Assembly: GCF_001187725.1 (NCBI RefSeq)
Contig: NZ_LGIQ01000007.1
Location: forward strand, 556,324-620,323
DNA from: Brevibacillus reuszeri
GTDB taxonomy: Bacteria > Bacillota > Bacilli > Brevibacillales > Brevibacillaceae
Length of the DNA: 64,000 nt
Reading direction: 5' to 3'
Shown: positions 38,337 through 48,098 of the stretch, in pieces
Position numbering within the stretch: the stretch's first letter is position 1
How the letters are laid out: each line of letters begins with the position of its first letter
Notes under the pieces: model-generated
Databases searched by the model: none
What the model was told of the DNA's origin: nothing
The model's input: only the letters and a program-made list of their open reading frames with translations
Made by a program: the position numbers and the translations under genes

Positions 38337-41300
38337 ATGTATTTAAAACGCCTGGAACTGGCAGGATTTAAATCCTTTGCCGACCGGACGGAGCTGGAGT
38401 TTGTACCAGGAGTGACAGCGGTTGTTGGTCCGAATGGAAGCGGAAAAAGCAACGTATCCGATTCTATCCGCTGGGTACTGGGTGAACAAAGTGCCAAATC
38501 GCTCCGTGGGGCGAAAATGGAAGATATCATTTTTGCAGGGAGCGATACTCGCAAGCCGGTGAACTTTGCCGAGGTTACGCTCACATTGGACAATACGGAT
38601 CGATCTCTCGACATGGAATATACGGAGGTATCCGTGACACGCCGAGTGTATCGGTCTGGGGATAGTGAGTACTACATAAACAATCGGTCATGCCGTCTGA
38701 AAGATATTATGGAGCTGTTTATGGATACGGGCTTGGGAAAAGAAGCGTATTCCATCATCGGCCAAGGAAAAATCGAAGAGATCCTCAGTACCAAATCAGA
38801 GGATCGTCGTGGCATTTTTGAAGAAGCAGCTGGCATTGTGAAATACAAGACGCGGAAGCGCGAGGCGGAAAAGAAGCTGGATGACACGGAGCAGAATTTG
38901 GTTCGTATTCACGATATTGTAAGTGAAATTACGGAGCAAATTGGACCGCTACAAGAACAAGCGGAAACGGCTCGAACCTATAAGGAGCTGCATCGCAAGC
39001 TGGTAGAGCATGAGGTTGCTCTCTATGTTCAACAAATCGAAGCAGCGCATATGAAATGGGAGGAAGCATCCAAGCGTGTGGTAGAGCTACAAGAATTGCT
39101 GCTTGAGCAATCGACAGAGGCATCCAAGCAAGAAGCTGATCTTGAGCAGGCACGGTTTCATGTGACGCAAATCGATCAGTCGATTGAAGAACTCCAGCAC
39201 GTTCTACTCACCGTTAGTGAGGAGACCGAAAAGGTAGAAGGCCAGCGCGAAGTGTTGCGTGAGCGGATGCGGAATCTCACTGCCAATCGTCAGCAGACGA
39301 TGGAGCAAATGCATCGGATAACCGAAAAACAGCATACGCTAGAGACAGATCTTGCAGACGAACAAGAACGTGCACAAGAAGCAAATCGACGGATGACAGA
39401 GGCACATAAATCTTTGCAGGCAGCCGAAGGTCAATTCTTCTCCATGGTGCAATCGCTGACTGATGATGTAGAGCGTTTGAAGAGCGATTACTTCGAAAAA
39501 CTCAATGAGATGGCCAATCAGCGTAACGAAATACGCCATCAGCAGCAGCTTGTACAGACGAGCCAGGCACGCCTTACGCGTCAGCAATCAGGAAAAGAAC
39601 AGCTCGATTTGGAAGAATCACAGCGTCAAGCTAAGCTTGTCAGCTTGCAAGAGCAGCTGGAGAGTATCGATCAAAAGATTCAGGAGACCGTTACTCGTTA
39701 TAAAGAGCTGATGGAGGGTTTGCGCGACGGACAAGTTCGTTTGGAGTCAGAACGTCGAGACCTGCGTCAGTGGGAGCAAAAAAGGGAAGCAGCCAAATCT
39801 CGCTTAGACTTGCTCAAAGAGATGCAGTCTGAGTTTGCCGGTTTTCAACAAGGCGTAAAAGAGATTCTCAAGGCGCGAGAGCGTGGATTTAAAGGCATTC
39901 ACGGGGCCGTAGCCGAGCTGGTAGTGGTGCCACAGCAATATGAGACAGCCCTGGAGGTAGCGCTTGGTGGCGCTCTGCAAAACGTTGTCGTGGAAAACGA
40001 AGCAGCAGGACGCGCGGCGATTGCCCACCTGAAGCAGCATAATGCCGGACGCGCTACATTTTTACCGCTAGATGTCATCAGGCCTCGCAGCTTGGCAGCG
40101 GATGATAAAAGGCAGTTGGCAAAAGAGACCGGCGTGATTGGAATTGCCAGCGAGCTCGTGTCGTATGAAGAATCCTACCGTCCGATTCTGGAAGCCCTGC
40201 TTGGAAATGTGATCGTCACGGAAACGCTTGAACAAGCGAATAAAGTTGCTCGAACACTTGGCTATCGCTATCGCGTGGTTACGCTCGAAGGGGATATTGT
40301 AAACGCTGGTGGGTCGATGACAGGGGGAGCGCTAAAGAAAAATAGCACCAACCTGTTGGGCAGAAACCGCCAGGCAGAAGAGCTGGAAGCGCAAATGGGC
40401 GATATCGACCAGGCAATTTCTGGGCATACTACCCGTATTGAGCAGCTGAAAAAGGAAATACACCAGCTTGAGCACGAGCAGGAAGCGCTACGTACAGAAG
40501 GCGAGAATCTGCGCCTCAAAGAACAGGAAGTCAAAGGCCTGTTGCAGCAAACAGAATCAGAAGGGCGCTCCCTGGGAGAACGTGCAAGGCTGGTTGAGCA
40601 GGATATTGAGGGCTATCGCCGGGAAATGGATGAGGCGATTCGCAAGCAAGAAAAGCTGCAGGAGTCCCTTGCTACTATGGAAGCAGAAGAAAAGGAGCTG
40701 GCTTCTCTCGTTGCCGTGGCAGAAGCCAAGCGTCAGGAACAGCTTGAATCCAAGGAAGAGATGAATGAAAAAATTACAAGCCTCAAGGTACTGAATGCTC
40801 AAGTGAAGCAGGAGTACCAGTCTCGCCTGGAGCAAGCAGAGCGCTTGGTTGAGCAAAAAAGCTTGCTACAGCGGGAATGGGAAGAACAAAATGAGAATTT
40901 GGCATCCTATGACGAGCTGGAACGTACGAATGAATCGTCGGGCACTGAGCTGGATCACCGCATTACCGAATTGCGCCAGGATAAGGATCGTGTGGCTGGA
41001 CTGATCGCAGAGCGTCGCAATGAAAGAGCGACTCTCTTTTACAAGCAGGAGCAGCTTGAGCAGCAAGTAAAAGAAATTCGTCGAGAGGCCAAAAATCTGG
41101 AAGAGAAGCTTCATCAGGAGGAAGTGAAGGTAAACCGTAGTGAGGTTGAGCTGGACCACCTGTTGAACAAACTCTCGGAAGAATACGAAATGAGCTACGA
41201 TCTCGCCAAGCAAAAGTATCCGCCACGTGGAGAAATCACGGATGAGATCCAAATCGTTAATCGTCTTAAAAAGCAAATCAGTGCACTCGGAACCGTGAAT

Positions 41301-41909
41301 CTGGGGGCGATTGAGGAGTTCGAACGCCTGTCTGAGCGTCAGCAGTTCCTCAGCTCGCAGGAAGCAGACCTGAACGAAGCGAAAGAGATGCTGTATCAAG
41401 TGATTCAAGAGATGGATCAGGAGATGTCTCGTCGCTTCAAAGAGACATTTGATGCGATTTCCTTGCAATTCCGCGATGTATTTGTGCAGTTGTTCGGTGG
41501 GGGACGTGCGGATTTGGTTCTCTCCAATCCGGATAATTTGCTTGAAACAGGGATTGATATCGTGGCACAGCCTCCAGGGAAAAAGCTGCAAAATCTGGCG
41601 CTGCTCTCAGGCGGCGAGAGGGCACTTACCGCTATGGCTTTGCTGTTTGCCATTTTGCGTGTCAAACCTGTTCCTTTCTGCGTACTGGACGAGGTGGAAG
41701 CCGCTTTGGACGAGGCCAATGTCAATCGATTTGCTGAGTACATGCACCATTTCAGCAATCAGACACAGTTTATTTGTGTAACCCATCGCAAAGGAACGAT
41801 GGAGAGTGCCGATGTACTATACGGGATTACGATGCAAGAAGGCGGTGTCTCCAAGCTGGTGTCCGTAAAGCTGGAGGATAGTGACAAGTTTATTGAATCA
41901 GCATCCTAA
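38337..41909 (+). CDS. smc: Chromosome segregation ATPase Smc
   Basis: 1190 residues, full length. N-terminal Walker A (VGPNGSGKSNVSD), two long coiled coils (about 170-500 and 680-1020), a hinge about 515-670 (KGIHGAVAELVVVPQQYETA, GGSMTGGAL), and the C-terminal signature LLSGGERALTAMAL with Walker B VPFCVLDEVEAALDEAN. With ScpA and ScpB it organises and segregates chromosomes. GAAGGAGGA precedes ATG. ftsY follows 42 bp downstream as in B. subtilis. Confidence 0.98.
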   Translation: MYLKRLELAGFKSFADRTELEFVPGVTAVVGPNGSGKSNVSDSIRWVLGEQSAKSLRGAKMEDIIFAGSDTRKPVNFAEVTLTLDNTDRSLDMEYTEVSVTRRVYRSGDSEYYINNRSCRLKDIMELFMDTGLGKEAYSIIGQGKIEEILSTKSEDRRGIFEEAAGIVKYKTRKREAEKKLDDTEQNLVRIHDIVSEITEQIGPLQEQAETARTYKELHRKLVEHEVALYVQQIEAAHMKWEEASKRVVELQELLLEQSTEASKQEADLEQARFHVTQIDQSIEELQHVLLTVSEETEKVEGQREVLRERMRNLTANRQQTMEQMHRITEKQHTLETDLADEQERAQEANRRMTEAHKSLQAAEGQFFSMVQSLTDDVERLKSDYFEKLNEMANQRNEIRHQQQLVQTSQARLTRQQSGKEQLDLEESQRQAKLVSLQEQLESIDQKIQETVTRYKELMEGLRDGQVRLESERRDLRQWEQKREAAKSRLDLLKEMQSEFAGFQQGVKEILKARERGFKGIHGAVAELVVVPQQYETALEVALGGALQNVVVENEAAGRAAIAHLKQHNAGRATFLPLDVIRPRSLAADDKRQLAKETGVIGIASELVSYEESYRPILEALLGNVIVTETLEQANKVARTLGYRYRVVTLEGDIVNAGGSMTGGALKKNSTNLLGRNRQAEELEAQMGDIDQAISGHTTRIEQLKKEIHQLEHEQEALRTEGENLRLKEQEVKGLLQQTESEGRSLGERARLVEQDIEGYRREMDEAIRKQEKLQESLATMEAEEKELASLVAVAEAKRQEQLESKEEMNEKITSLKVLNAQVKQEYQSRLEQAERLVEQKSLLQREWEEQNENLASYDELERTNESSGTELDHRITELRQDKDRVAGLIAERRNERATLFYKQEQLEQQVKEIRREAKNLEEKLHQEEVKVNRSEVELDHLLNKLSEEYEMSYDLAKQKYPPRGEITDEIQIVNRLKKQISALGTVNLGAIEEFERLSERQQFLSSQEADLNEAKEMLYQVIQEMDQEMSRRFKETFDAISLQFRDVFVQLFGGGRADLVLSNPDNLLETGIDIVAQPPGKKLQNLALLSGGERALTAMALLFAILRVKPVPFCVLDEVEAALDEANVNRFAEYMHHFSNQTQFICVTHRKGTMESADVLYGITMQEGGVSKLVSVKLEDSDKFIESAS

Positions 41910-41957
41910 CGAGCTCTCCAAACCATGAGATGACAATACCCGCAAAGGAAGATGGAT

Positions 41958-42965
41958 ATGAGCTTTTTCAAGCGCCTTCGTGACGCCATTGTACAAAAAT
42001 CGGAGGAAGTCACACAGAAGTTTACGGACGGATTGTCCAAAACAAGAGACCTTTTGGTTGAAAAAGTAGAGGACCTGGTTCGTCGCTATAAAAAAATTGA
42101 TGATGATTTCTTCGATGAATTGGAAGAAATTCTGATTACTTCTGACGTCGGAGTCAATACCGTCATGGAATTGATTGACGATTTGCGAACAGAGGTACGC
42201 AAGCAAAAAATCGAGAATGCCATTGATTTGCAGCCGATTCTCTCTGAGAAGCTGGTTGCCCTGTTGAAAAATGATGAGGTAGCAGATACCGCGCTGAATG
42301 TACAGGATGGTCGTGTAAACGTCATTTTGTTCGTTGGGGTGAATGGAGTAGGCAAGACCACCACGATCGGAAAAATGGCGCATATGTTCAAGCAGCAAGG
42401 AAAAAAAGTGCTCTTGGCAGCAGGCGATACATTCCGTGCGGCTGCGATCGAGCAGCTCGAGGTTTGGGGCGGACGTGTAGGCGTCGAGGTCATCAAGCAG
42501 CAGCAAGGCTCCGATCCGGCAGCTGTCATTTACGATGCGATTCAGGCAGCCAAGTCCAGACAGGTAGATGTGTTGCTGTGTGATACGGCAGGCCGCCTGC
42601 AAAACAAGGTAAATCTCATGGAAGAGCTGGCAAAGGTTCATCGTGTACTACAGCGTGAACTTCCGGGCGCACCACATGAAGTGTTGCTCGTGCTTGATGC
42701 TACGACCGGACAGAACGCGCTGTCTCAGGCGAAAACGTTTGGACAATCAGCCGGCGTCAGTGGTCTTGTTTTGACCAAGCTGGATGGTACCGCAAAGGGC
42801 GGAATCGTTATCGCGATTCGCAATGAGCTGAATATCCCTGTAAAATATGTAGGACTGGGCGAGGGAATGGATGATTTGCAGCAGTTTGATCCAGAGCAAT
42901 TTGTGCATGCATTGTTTGCTGGATTGATCCAAAAAGAAGAGGCAGAAGCCCAGGAAAACGCATAA
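41958..42965 (+). CDS. ftsY: Signal recognition particle receptor FtsY
   Basis: 335 residues, short Firmicutes form. N-terminal amphipathic/basic MSFFKRLRDA binds membrane; NG GTPase domain has VGVNGVGKTTTIGK (G1), DTAGRLQNK (G3), TKLDGTAKGG (G4). It receives SRP-ribosome complexes. ATG 41958 is eight bases from AAAGGA; ATG 41952 would overlap it. Confidence 0.97.
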   Translation: MSFFKRLRDAIVQKSEEVTQKFTDGLSKTRDLLVEKVEDLVRRYKKIDDDFFDELEEILITSDVGVNTVMELIDDLRTEVRKQKIENAIDLQPILSEKLVALLKNDEVADTALNVQDGRVNVILFVGVNGVGKTTTIGKMAHMFKQQGKKVLLAAGDTFRAAAIEQLEVWGGRVGVEVIKQQQGSDPAAVIYDAIQAAKSRQVDVLLCDTAGRLQNKVNLMEELAKVHRVLQRELPGAPHEVLLVLDATTGQNALSQAKTFGQSAGVSGLVLTKLDGTAKGGIVIAIRNELNIPVKYVGLGEGMDDLQQFDPEQFVHALFAGLIQKEEAEAQENA

Positions 42966-43010
42966 AATCTAGTAGAAATTACGAAACAAAAATGATGTCA
43001 ATAAAAAACC

Positions 43011-43042
43011 TTGACACTAGGTGTGGAATTAGGTACTATAAT
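43011..43042 (+). promoter_or_regulatory. Promoter of ylxM-ffh operon
   Basis: TTGACA (43011-43016), 17-bp spacer, TACTAT (43034-43039), overlapping a TATAAT at 43037-43042. About 70 bp before ylxM; gives the SRP genes transcription separate from ftsY. Confidence 0.8.
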
Positions 43043-43108
43043 CTACGTGCTGTAAAGAAAAAGTCTTTACAGTTTGAAACGAGTACCTCATAGCAAAGGA
43101 TTGGTTCC

Positions 43109-43447
43109 ATGTTAGAAAAGACCAATCAAGTCAATCTCTTGTTTGACTTTTATGCGCCTCTACTCAAGGGCAAGCAACGCGAATATCTGGAGCTATACTA
43201 TCTCGATGATTTATCATTAGGTGAAATAGCTGAGATGCACGAGGTCAGCCGTCAAGCTGTTTACGATCACATTAAGAGGGCTGAGAAGCAGCTGTTTGAA
43301 TATGATCAAAAGCTTCATCTTGCAGAACGTCATGAAAAGCGGATGAATGTGCTGAATCGAATGAGCGAGCTTGTAAGTGAGCTTGCGGATAGCGAGACAA
43401 GAGACGAGCTGAATACTTTGCTCCACCAACTGTCAGAGATGGATTAG
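43109..43447 (+). CDS. ylxM: YlxM family helix-turn-helix protein
   Basis: 112 residues. Sigma-70 region 4-like helix-turn-helix ([36 protein letters not shown]) followed by a helix. YlxM stands before ffh in most Firmicutes and in streptococci modulates SRP assembly/GTPase activity. Terminates 10 bp before ffh. Confidence 0.94.
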   Translation: MLEKTNQVNLLFDFYAPLLKGKQREYLELYYLDDLSLGEIAEMHEVSRQAVYDHIKRAEKQLFEYDQKLHLAERHEKRMNVLNRMSELVSELADSETRDELNTLLHQLSEMD

Positions 43448-43457
43448 GAGGGCTCGT

Positions 43458-44876
43458 ATGGCGTTTGAGAGCTTGGCCAATCGGCTGCAAAACGCGTTTG
43501 ACAAACTGCGCGGCAGAGGAAAGATAGACGAGACCATCGTGAATGAAGCGATGCGTGAGGTTCGTCTGGCTCTGCTCGAAGCAGACGTTAACTTTAAAGT
43601 AGTAAAAGACTTCGTAGCTCGTGTCAAAGAGCGCGCAGTTGGTCAGGAAGTTATGAAAAGCCTGACGCCGGGTCAAATGGTAATCAAGATCGTGAACGAA
43701 GAGCTAGTCGCTCTCATGGGCGGCAGCGCAGTCGGACTCACGATGGCGAACCGACCTCCGACTGTCATTATGATGGCAGGTTTACAAGGGGCAGGTAAAA
43801 CAACCACGACCGGTAAGCTAGCCAAGTATTTGCAAAAGCAAAACCGCAAGCCGTTATTAGTGGCGGGGGATATCTATCGTCCTGCTGCGATCAAGCAGCT
43901 GCAGGTTTTGGGGGACCAGTTAGGTGTTCCCGTATTCTCCCTTGGAGATCAAGTCAGTCCTGTTGACATCGCACGCCAAGCGATTGAACATGCGAAAACA
44001 AACCATCTTGATGTCGTTTTGATCGATACTGCAGGTCGACTGCACATTGATGAAGCGCTGATGGACGAGTTGAAGCAGATTCGCGAAGTGACGAAGCCAG
44101 ATGAGATTTTACTGGTTGTCGATGCGATGACAGGTCAAGACGCCGTCAATGTAGCAGAGAGCTTTAACAGTCAGCTCGAGTTGACTGGGGTTGTTCTCAC
44201 CAAGCTCGACGGTGATACAAGGGGCGGTGCCGCGCTCTCAGTAAAAGCTGTCACAGGAAAGCCGATCAAATTCGCGGCAATGGGTGAAAAGCTTGATGCG
44301 CTGGAACCGTTTCATCCGGATCGCATGGCCTCCCGTATTCTTGGTATGGGTGACGTGCTCAGCCTGATTGAGAAAGCACAGGCATCCGTCGATGAAGAAA
44401 AGGCACGTGACATGGAACGCCAAATGCGTCAAGGGGAGTTTACCTTCGACATGTTCCTGGATTCCATGCAGCAACTTCGTAATTTGGGTCCCTTTGAAGA
44501 CATTCTCGGCATGCTGCCTGGAATGAACAAGATGAAGGGCAAAATGAACGTGGATGAGAAGCAAATAGCTCGTGTCGAAGCGATTGCCAAATCCATGACC
44601 AAGGCGGAGCGCGCCAATCCTGATCTATTAAACGCAAATCGTCGCAAGCGTATTGCAAACGGTAGCGGAACGAGCATCCAGGAAGTGAATCGTTTCCTCA
44701 AGCAATTCGAGGAAATGAAGAAGATGATGAAGCAATTCTCAGGCGCTGCGGACAAGATGGTCAAGAAGTCAAAGAAAAAAGGCTTCGCTGGACTCCCTTT
44801 CATGGGTAAGGGTGGCGGCGGCAACAACCAGGGCGGTATGAACTTTCCCTTTAACTTCAAACCACCGTTCAAGTAA
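43458..44876 (+). CDS. ffh: Signal recognition particle protein Ffh
   Basis: 472 residues, slightly longer than the usual about 446 because of a Gly/Asn/Phe-rich tail. NG domain: GLQGAGKTTTTGK, DTAGRLHID, TKLDGDTRGG. Methionine-rich M domain from about 325 (MLGMLPGMNKMKGKM, SGTSIQEVNRFLKQF) binds 4.5S/scRNA and signal peptides. GAGGGCTCGT-type weak site before ATG. Partner of FtsY encoded just upstream. Confidence 0.97.
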   Translation: MAFESLANRLQNAFDKLRGRGKIDETIVNEAMREVRLALLEADVNFKVVKDFVARVKERAVGQEVMKSLTPGQMVIKIVNEELVALMGGSAVGLTMANRPPTVIMMAGLQGAGKTTTTGKLAKYLQKQNRKPLLVAGDIYRPAAIKQLQVLGDQLGVPVFSLGDQVSPVDIARQAIEHAKTNHLDVVLIDTAGRLHIDEALMDELKQIREVTKPDEILLVVDAMTGQDAVNVAESFNSQLELTGVVLTKLDGDTRGGAALSVKAVTGKPIKFAAMGEKLDALEPFHPDRMASRILGMGDVLSLIEKAQASVDEEKARDMERQMRQGEFTFDMFLDSMQQLRNLGPFEDILGMLPGMNKMKGKMNVDEKQIARVEAIAKSMTKAERANPDLLNANRRKRIANGSGTSIQEVNRFLKQFEEMKKMMKQFSGAADKMVKKSKKKGFAGLPFMGKGGGGNNQGGMNFPFNFKPPFK

Positions 44877-44891
44877 ACATGCATGATCTCT

Positions 44892-44965
44892 TCGCGCTGC
44901 TGACTTGTCAGCTGACGCGATGGTTCAGATATAGTAGCACCAACGCGAGTGTAACTTGCGTTGAT
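44892..44965 (+). promoter_or_regulatory. Hairpins in the ffh-rpsP spacer
   Basis: GCGCTGCTGACTTGTCAGCTGACGCG-type nested hairpin (stem CTGAC/GTCAG, outer GCG/CGC) and CAACGC.../GCGTTG. No T tracts, so they look like mRNA processing or stabilising structures rather than terminators. Confidence 0.4.
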
Positions 44966-44986
44966 CCATACAGGAGGTGACACAAC

Positions 44987-45259
44987 ATGGCAGTTAAAAT
45001 CCGTCTGAAGCGTATGGGTTCTAAGAAAGCTCCTTTCTACCGTGTAGTAGTAGCTGACTCTCGTTCCCCTCGCGATGGCCGTTTCATTGAAGAAATCGGT
45101 TACTACAATCCGGTTGCTCAACCGGCAGTGGTGAAAATTGATACTGACAAAGCGGTACAATGGATCCTGAATGGTGCAGCTCCGACTGATACCGTTCGTA
45201 ACCTTCTCTCCAAAGAAGGCGTACTCGCAAAAGTACACGAAACCAAATACGGCAAATAA
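44987..45259 (+). CDS. rpsP: 30S ribosomal protein S16
   Basis: 90 residues, [19 protein letters not shown], the canonical S16 N-terminus. Early-binding protein of the 30S subunit. AGGAGGTGAC precedes ATG. In the ffh-rpsP-khpA transcription unit. Confidence 0.98.
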   Translation: MAVKIRLKRMGSKKAPFYRVVVADSRSPRDGRFIEEIGYYNPVAQPAVVKIDTDKAVQWILNGAAPTDTVRNLLSKEGVLAKVHETKYGK

Positions 45260-45282
45260 GTCGGTCATCTGGAGGTTTGATG

Positions 45283-45510
45283 ATGAAAGCGCTGGTCGAA
45301 ACGATCGCAAAAGCTCTCGTCGATCATCCGAATGAGGTTCGTGTTAACGCAGTGGATAAAGAGCGCATTCTCGTCTTTGAATTGTCGGTTCACCCTGATG
45401 ATATGGGGAAGATTATCGGCAAGCAAGGACGGATTGCCAAAGCACTGCGCACGGTCGTGATGGCTGCTTCCGTAGAAACGGACAAGCGTGTCACGGTTGA
45501 GATTGTTTGA
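45283..45510 (+). CDS. khpA: KH-domain RNA-binding protein KhpA (YlqC)
   Basis: 75 residues, a single KH domain with the GxxG loop in IIGKQGRIAKALR. KhpA forms heterodimers with KhpB/EloR in Gram-positives and affects cell elongation. GGAGG is seven bases before ATG 45283; ATG 45280 and TTG 45277 are also in frame. Followed by a terminator. Confidence 0.95.
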   Translation: MKALVETIAKALVDHPNEVRVNAVDKERILVFELSVHPDDMGKIIGKQGRIAKALRTVVMAASVETDKRVTVEIV

Positions 45511-45511
45511 G

Positions 45512-45542
45512 AAAAGGCTGGGAGCTTTCCCAGTCTTTTTTC
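45512..45542 (+). terminator. Intrinsic terminator after khpA
   Basis: AAAGGCTGGGA pairs with TCCCAGTCTTT, followed by TTT. Confidence 0.88.
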
Positions 45543-45543
45543 T

Positions 45544-45634
45544 ACTATCAGAATGTATAAACATTCTAAGGAAGATAGTATAAGCGCAACTAAGGCCCTG
45601 CCTGCGCCAAAAGGCTTGGCAAAGCCAAGTTTTC
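45544..45634 (+). promoter_or_regulatory. Inverted repeat and hairpin before ylqD
   Basis: ACTATCAGAATGT (45544-45556) faces ACATTCT (45561-45567) and GATAGT (45574-45579), a near-perfect dyad. A hairpin CTTGGC-AAA-GCCAAG-TTTTCT follows at 45615-45634. An operator plus attenuator for ylqD-rimM-trmD is possible; function not known. Confidence 0.4.
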
Positions 45635-45706
45635 TAATTCTATAAAGGAGGACATGCTTTTTTGCCTGTTTTGGATAGCTCTTGCGTCGAAGGGAGTGCT
45701 TTGACA

Positions 45707-46117
45707 ATGGTCACTATTTTTCGTGCGGTACAGGTAAAAATCATCATCACCGAAGCGTCACGTGCCGTTCTCGTCGAGCAGTACAGGACTCAGCTCAACA
45801 AGCGTAACGAGGAATGGCAGCAGTGGCAGTTTCAGGCCAAAAAAATACTCGCGGATGCGAAGAAAAAGTCCGCAGATACATATGCCCTGGCGCAAGAAAA
45901 AATTGAGCGGGAAGAACGCTTGCGCAAGGAAAAAATGGACCAGCTTACATGGCAGCTCGAACAGGCAGCCAATCTACCAGTAGGCAGCGAGCTGGACTAT
46001 CAAACTGTACAAAGCCCGGTGAGCGTACAAGTCGGGGAAGTTTGGGATGAAATCATGGCAGGAACGGAAATCATGATAAAAGATGGCCTGATACATGAGA
46101 TTCGTCAAAAAACATAG
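45707..46117 (+). CDS. ylqD: YlqD family protein
   Basis: 136 residues. Begins MVTIFRAVQVKIIITE, aligning with the conserved YlqD N-terminus, continues as a long charged coiled coil (about 20-85, LRKEKMDQLTWQLEQA) and a short C-terminal domain. A start at TTG 45662 (ten bases after AAAGGAGG) would add 15 residues without family likeness; both remain possible. Function unknown; always near rpsP-rimM. Confidence 0.85.
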   Translation: MVTIFRAVQVKIIITEASRAVLVEQYRTQLNKRNEEWQQWQFQAKKILADAKKKSADTYALAQEKIEREERLRKEKMDQLTWQLEQAANLPVGSELDYQTVQSPVSVQVGEVWDEIMAGTEIMIKDGLIHEIRQKT

Positions 46118-46153
46118 CTTTCGGGCTGGTAAGAAAAAGGAGGTAGGATTTTA

Positions 46154-46672
46154 GTGGAACAAAAAAATTATTACGGCGTAGGCAGGCTGGTAAACACGCA
46201 TGGACTGCGGGGCGAAGTTCGGGTGACACCAACGACGGATTTCCCTGATCAACGCTTTCGCAAAGGGAATGAGCTGCTCTTGTTTCATCCGATGCTAGCA
46301 GAGCCACTAAAGCTGAAAATCGCAACACGCCGCTCGCACAAGGGCTTTGAGATTTTGAGCTTTCATGGATACAACAATATTAACGACATCGAAAAATACA
46401 AGGGCGGCGAGCTGAAAATTCCGGAAGAAGCGCTGATGGACCTCGAAGACGATGAGTTTTACATTCACCAGCTGGTGGGATGTCTGGTTGTGACGGATGA
46501 GGGCGAAGAGCTGGGCAAAATCGTGGATGTCATGCAGCCAGGTGCGAACGATGTATGGGTCGTCAAAGGGAAGCGTGGAGAGATTTTGCTGCCTTTCATT
46601 GATGACTGTATTAAAGAAGTGGATATTGAAAACAAGCGTATCGTCTGCCATCTGATGGAAGGCTTGTTGTAG
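46154..46672 (+). CDS. rimM: Ribosome maturation factor RimM
   Basis: 172 residues; N-terminal RimM barrel (VGRLVNTHGLRGEVRVTPTT) and C-terminal PRC barrel (GCLVVTDEGEELGKIVDVMQ, EILLPFIDDCI). It helps 30S head assembly with S19. GTG start after AAGGAGGT. 15 bp before trmD. Confidence 0.96.
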   Translation: MEQKNYYGVGRLVNTHGLRGEVRVTPTTDFPDQRFRKGNELLLFHPMLAEPLKLKIATRRSHKGFEILSFHGYNNINDIEKYKGGELKIPEEALMDLEDDEFYIHQLVGCLVVTDEGEELGKIVDVMQPGANDVWVVKGKRGEILLPFIDDCIKEVDIENKRIVCHLMEGLL

Positions 46673-46687
46673 GGAGGATAGTGTCGG

Positions 46688-47434
46688 ATGCGGATTGATA
46701 TTCTCACGCTATTCCCTGAGATGTTTACAGGCGTCTTATCCAGCAGTATTTTGGGAAAAGCGAGTGAAAAGGAGATTGTAGAATTTCACATCAGCAATTT
46801 CCGGGATTTCTCTGAGAGCAAGCATGGAACCGTAGATGATACGCCATACGGTGGCGGAGGAGGAATGGTTCTTAAGCCGGATCCATTGTTTCGTGCGGTT
46901 GAATCCATGTCGACAGACAAAAAGCCTCGTGTCATTCTCATGTGTCCACAGGGCGTGCCCTATCATCAAAAGCTGGCGGAGGAGCTGGCACAAGAAGAAC
47001 ATCTGGTCTTTATTTGCGGACACTACGAGGGCTACGATGAGCGAATTCGCGAGCATTTGGTCACCGATGAAATTTCGATTGGGGATTATGTACTGACGGG
47101 CGGAGAGCTGGCCGCTATGGTGGTCATCGACAGCGTAGTCCGCTTGCAACCGGGAGCACTTGGAAATCAGATATCCGCTGTGGAGGATTCCTTCTCGACC
47201 GGTTTGCTTGAGTACCCGCACTACACGAGGCCAGCTGAATTTCGTGGCTGGAAGGTACCCGATATTTTGCTTTCGGGACATCATGCCAACATTGAAAAAT
47301 GGCGCTTGAAAGAATCGCTCCGACGTACGAGCATGCGCAGACCGGATCTTTTGGAAAAGCTGGAGCTAACGGCGGAGATGAAGAAGCTGCTGGCAGAATT
47401 AGAAGAGGAGAAAAAACTGGAGGACAAATCATAA
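46688..47434 (+). CDS. trmD: tRNA (guanine37-N1)-methyltransferase TrmD
   Basis: 248 residues. The deep-trefoil-knot SAM motifs are present: [29 protein letters not shown], and the C-terminal HHANIEKWR. It makes m1G37 to prevent frameshifting. GGGAGGATA upstream of ATG. Confidence 0.97.
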   Translation: MRIDILTLFPEMFTGVLSSSILGKASEKEIVEFHISNFRDFSESKHGTVDDTPYGGGGGMVLKPDPLFRAVESMSTDKKPRVILMCPQGVPYHQKLAEELAQEEHLVFICGHYEGYDERIREHLVTDEISIGDYVLTGGELAAMVVIDSVVRLQPGALGNQISAVEDSFSTGLLEYPHYTRPAEFRGWKVPDILLSGHHANIEKWRLKESLRRTSMRRPDLLEKLELTAEMKKLLAELEEEKKLEDKS

Positions 47435-47441
47435 TACCTCC

Positions 47442-47470
47442 TTGTAGTTTTTCGCCCACTGTGTTAATAT
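47442..47470 (+). promoter_or_regulatory. Possible rplS promoter
   Basis: TTGTAG (47442-47447), 17-bp spacer, TAATAT (47465-47470) just after the trmD stop. Confidence 0.55.
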
Positions 47471-47512
47471 ACTTCTTGTGGCAATTTTGCCCGCTGACTA
47501 AGGCGGTCCGCT

Positions 47513-47557
47513 ACTCGTATCTCAGTGATATTCACTGAGCCTATTGGATAGACGAGT
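47513..47557 (+). promoter_or_regulatory. rplS: rplS 5' leader structure (L19-leader-like)
   Basis: ACTCGT (47513-47518) pairs with ACGAGT (47552-47557), enclosing a perfect CTCAGTG-ATATT-CACTGAG hairpin, between the promoter and the rplS ribosome site. Firmicutes rplS genes often carry an autoregulatory L19 leader (an Rfam family); position fits, identity with that family is inferred. Confidence 0.6.
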
Positions 47558-47588
47558 AAGAACGTCTGATCGGAAGGAGGGAATTCAA

Positions 47589-47936
47589 ATGAACCAAGTA
47601 ATCCGTGAATTGGAAAAAGAGCAATTGAAACAGGACATTCCTGCGTTCCGACCTGGTGACACTGTACGTGTACACGTAAAAGTTATCGAGGGTCAGCGTG
47701 AGCGTATTCAGCTGTTCGAAGGCGTTGTTATTCGCCGTCGCGGTACAGGTGTTAGCGAAACATTTACTGCTCGTAAGATTTCTTACGGAGTAGGTGTTGA
47801 GCGTACATTCCCAGTACACACGCCTAAGATCGACAAGATCGAAATCGTGCGTCATGGTAAAGTACGTCGTGCGAAACTGTACTATCTGCGCGATCGCGTA
47901 GGTAAAGCTGCTCGCATCAAAGAAATTCGTCGATAA
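47589..47936 (+). CDS. rplS: 50S ribosomal protein L19
   Basis: 115 residues, [20 protein letters not shown] start and [18 protein letters not shown] core. Located at the 30S-50S interface. GGAAGGAGGG precedes ATG 47589. Terminator at 47957-47990. Confidence 0.98.
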   Translation: MNQVIRELEKEQLKQDIPAFRPGDTVRVHVKVIEGQRERIQLFEGVVIRRRGTGVSETFTARKISYGVGVERTFPVHTPKIDKIEIVRHGKVRRAKLYYLRDRVGKAARIKEIRR

Positions 47937-47956
47937 GCGTTTCATAACGCATGAGA

Positions 47957-47990
47957 AAGGGGACTGGTCTGCTAGCCAGGCCTCTTTTTT
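47957..47990 (+). terminator. Intrinsic terminator after rplS
   Basis: AGGGGACTGG pairs with CCAGGCCTCT, followed by TTTTTT. Confidence 0.85.
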
Positions 47991-48098
47991 CCATTTTTTT
48001 CTGGTTTCATATTCATGATGAATTCTCTGCCTGGGCTGTTAGGATTAGCCGGGTTTGCTACGTAAGATGGACGAGCTTTCATTAGGAGGATCGGAAAC

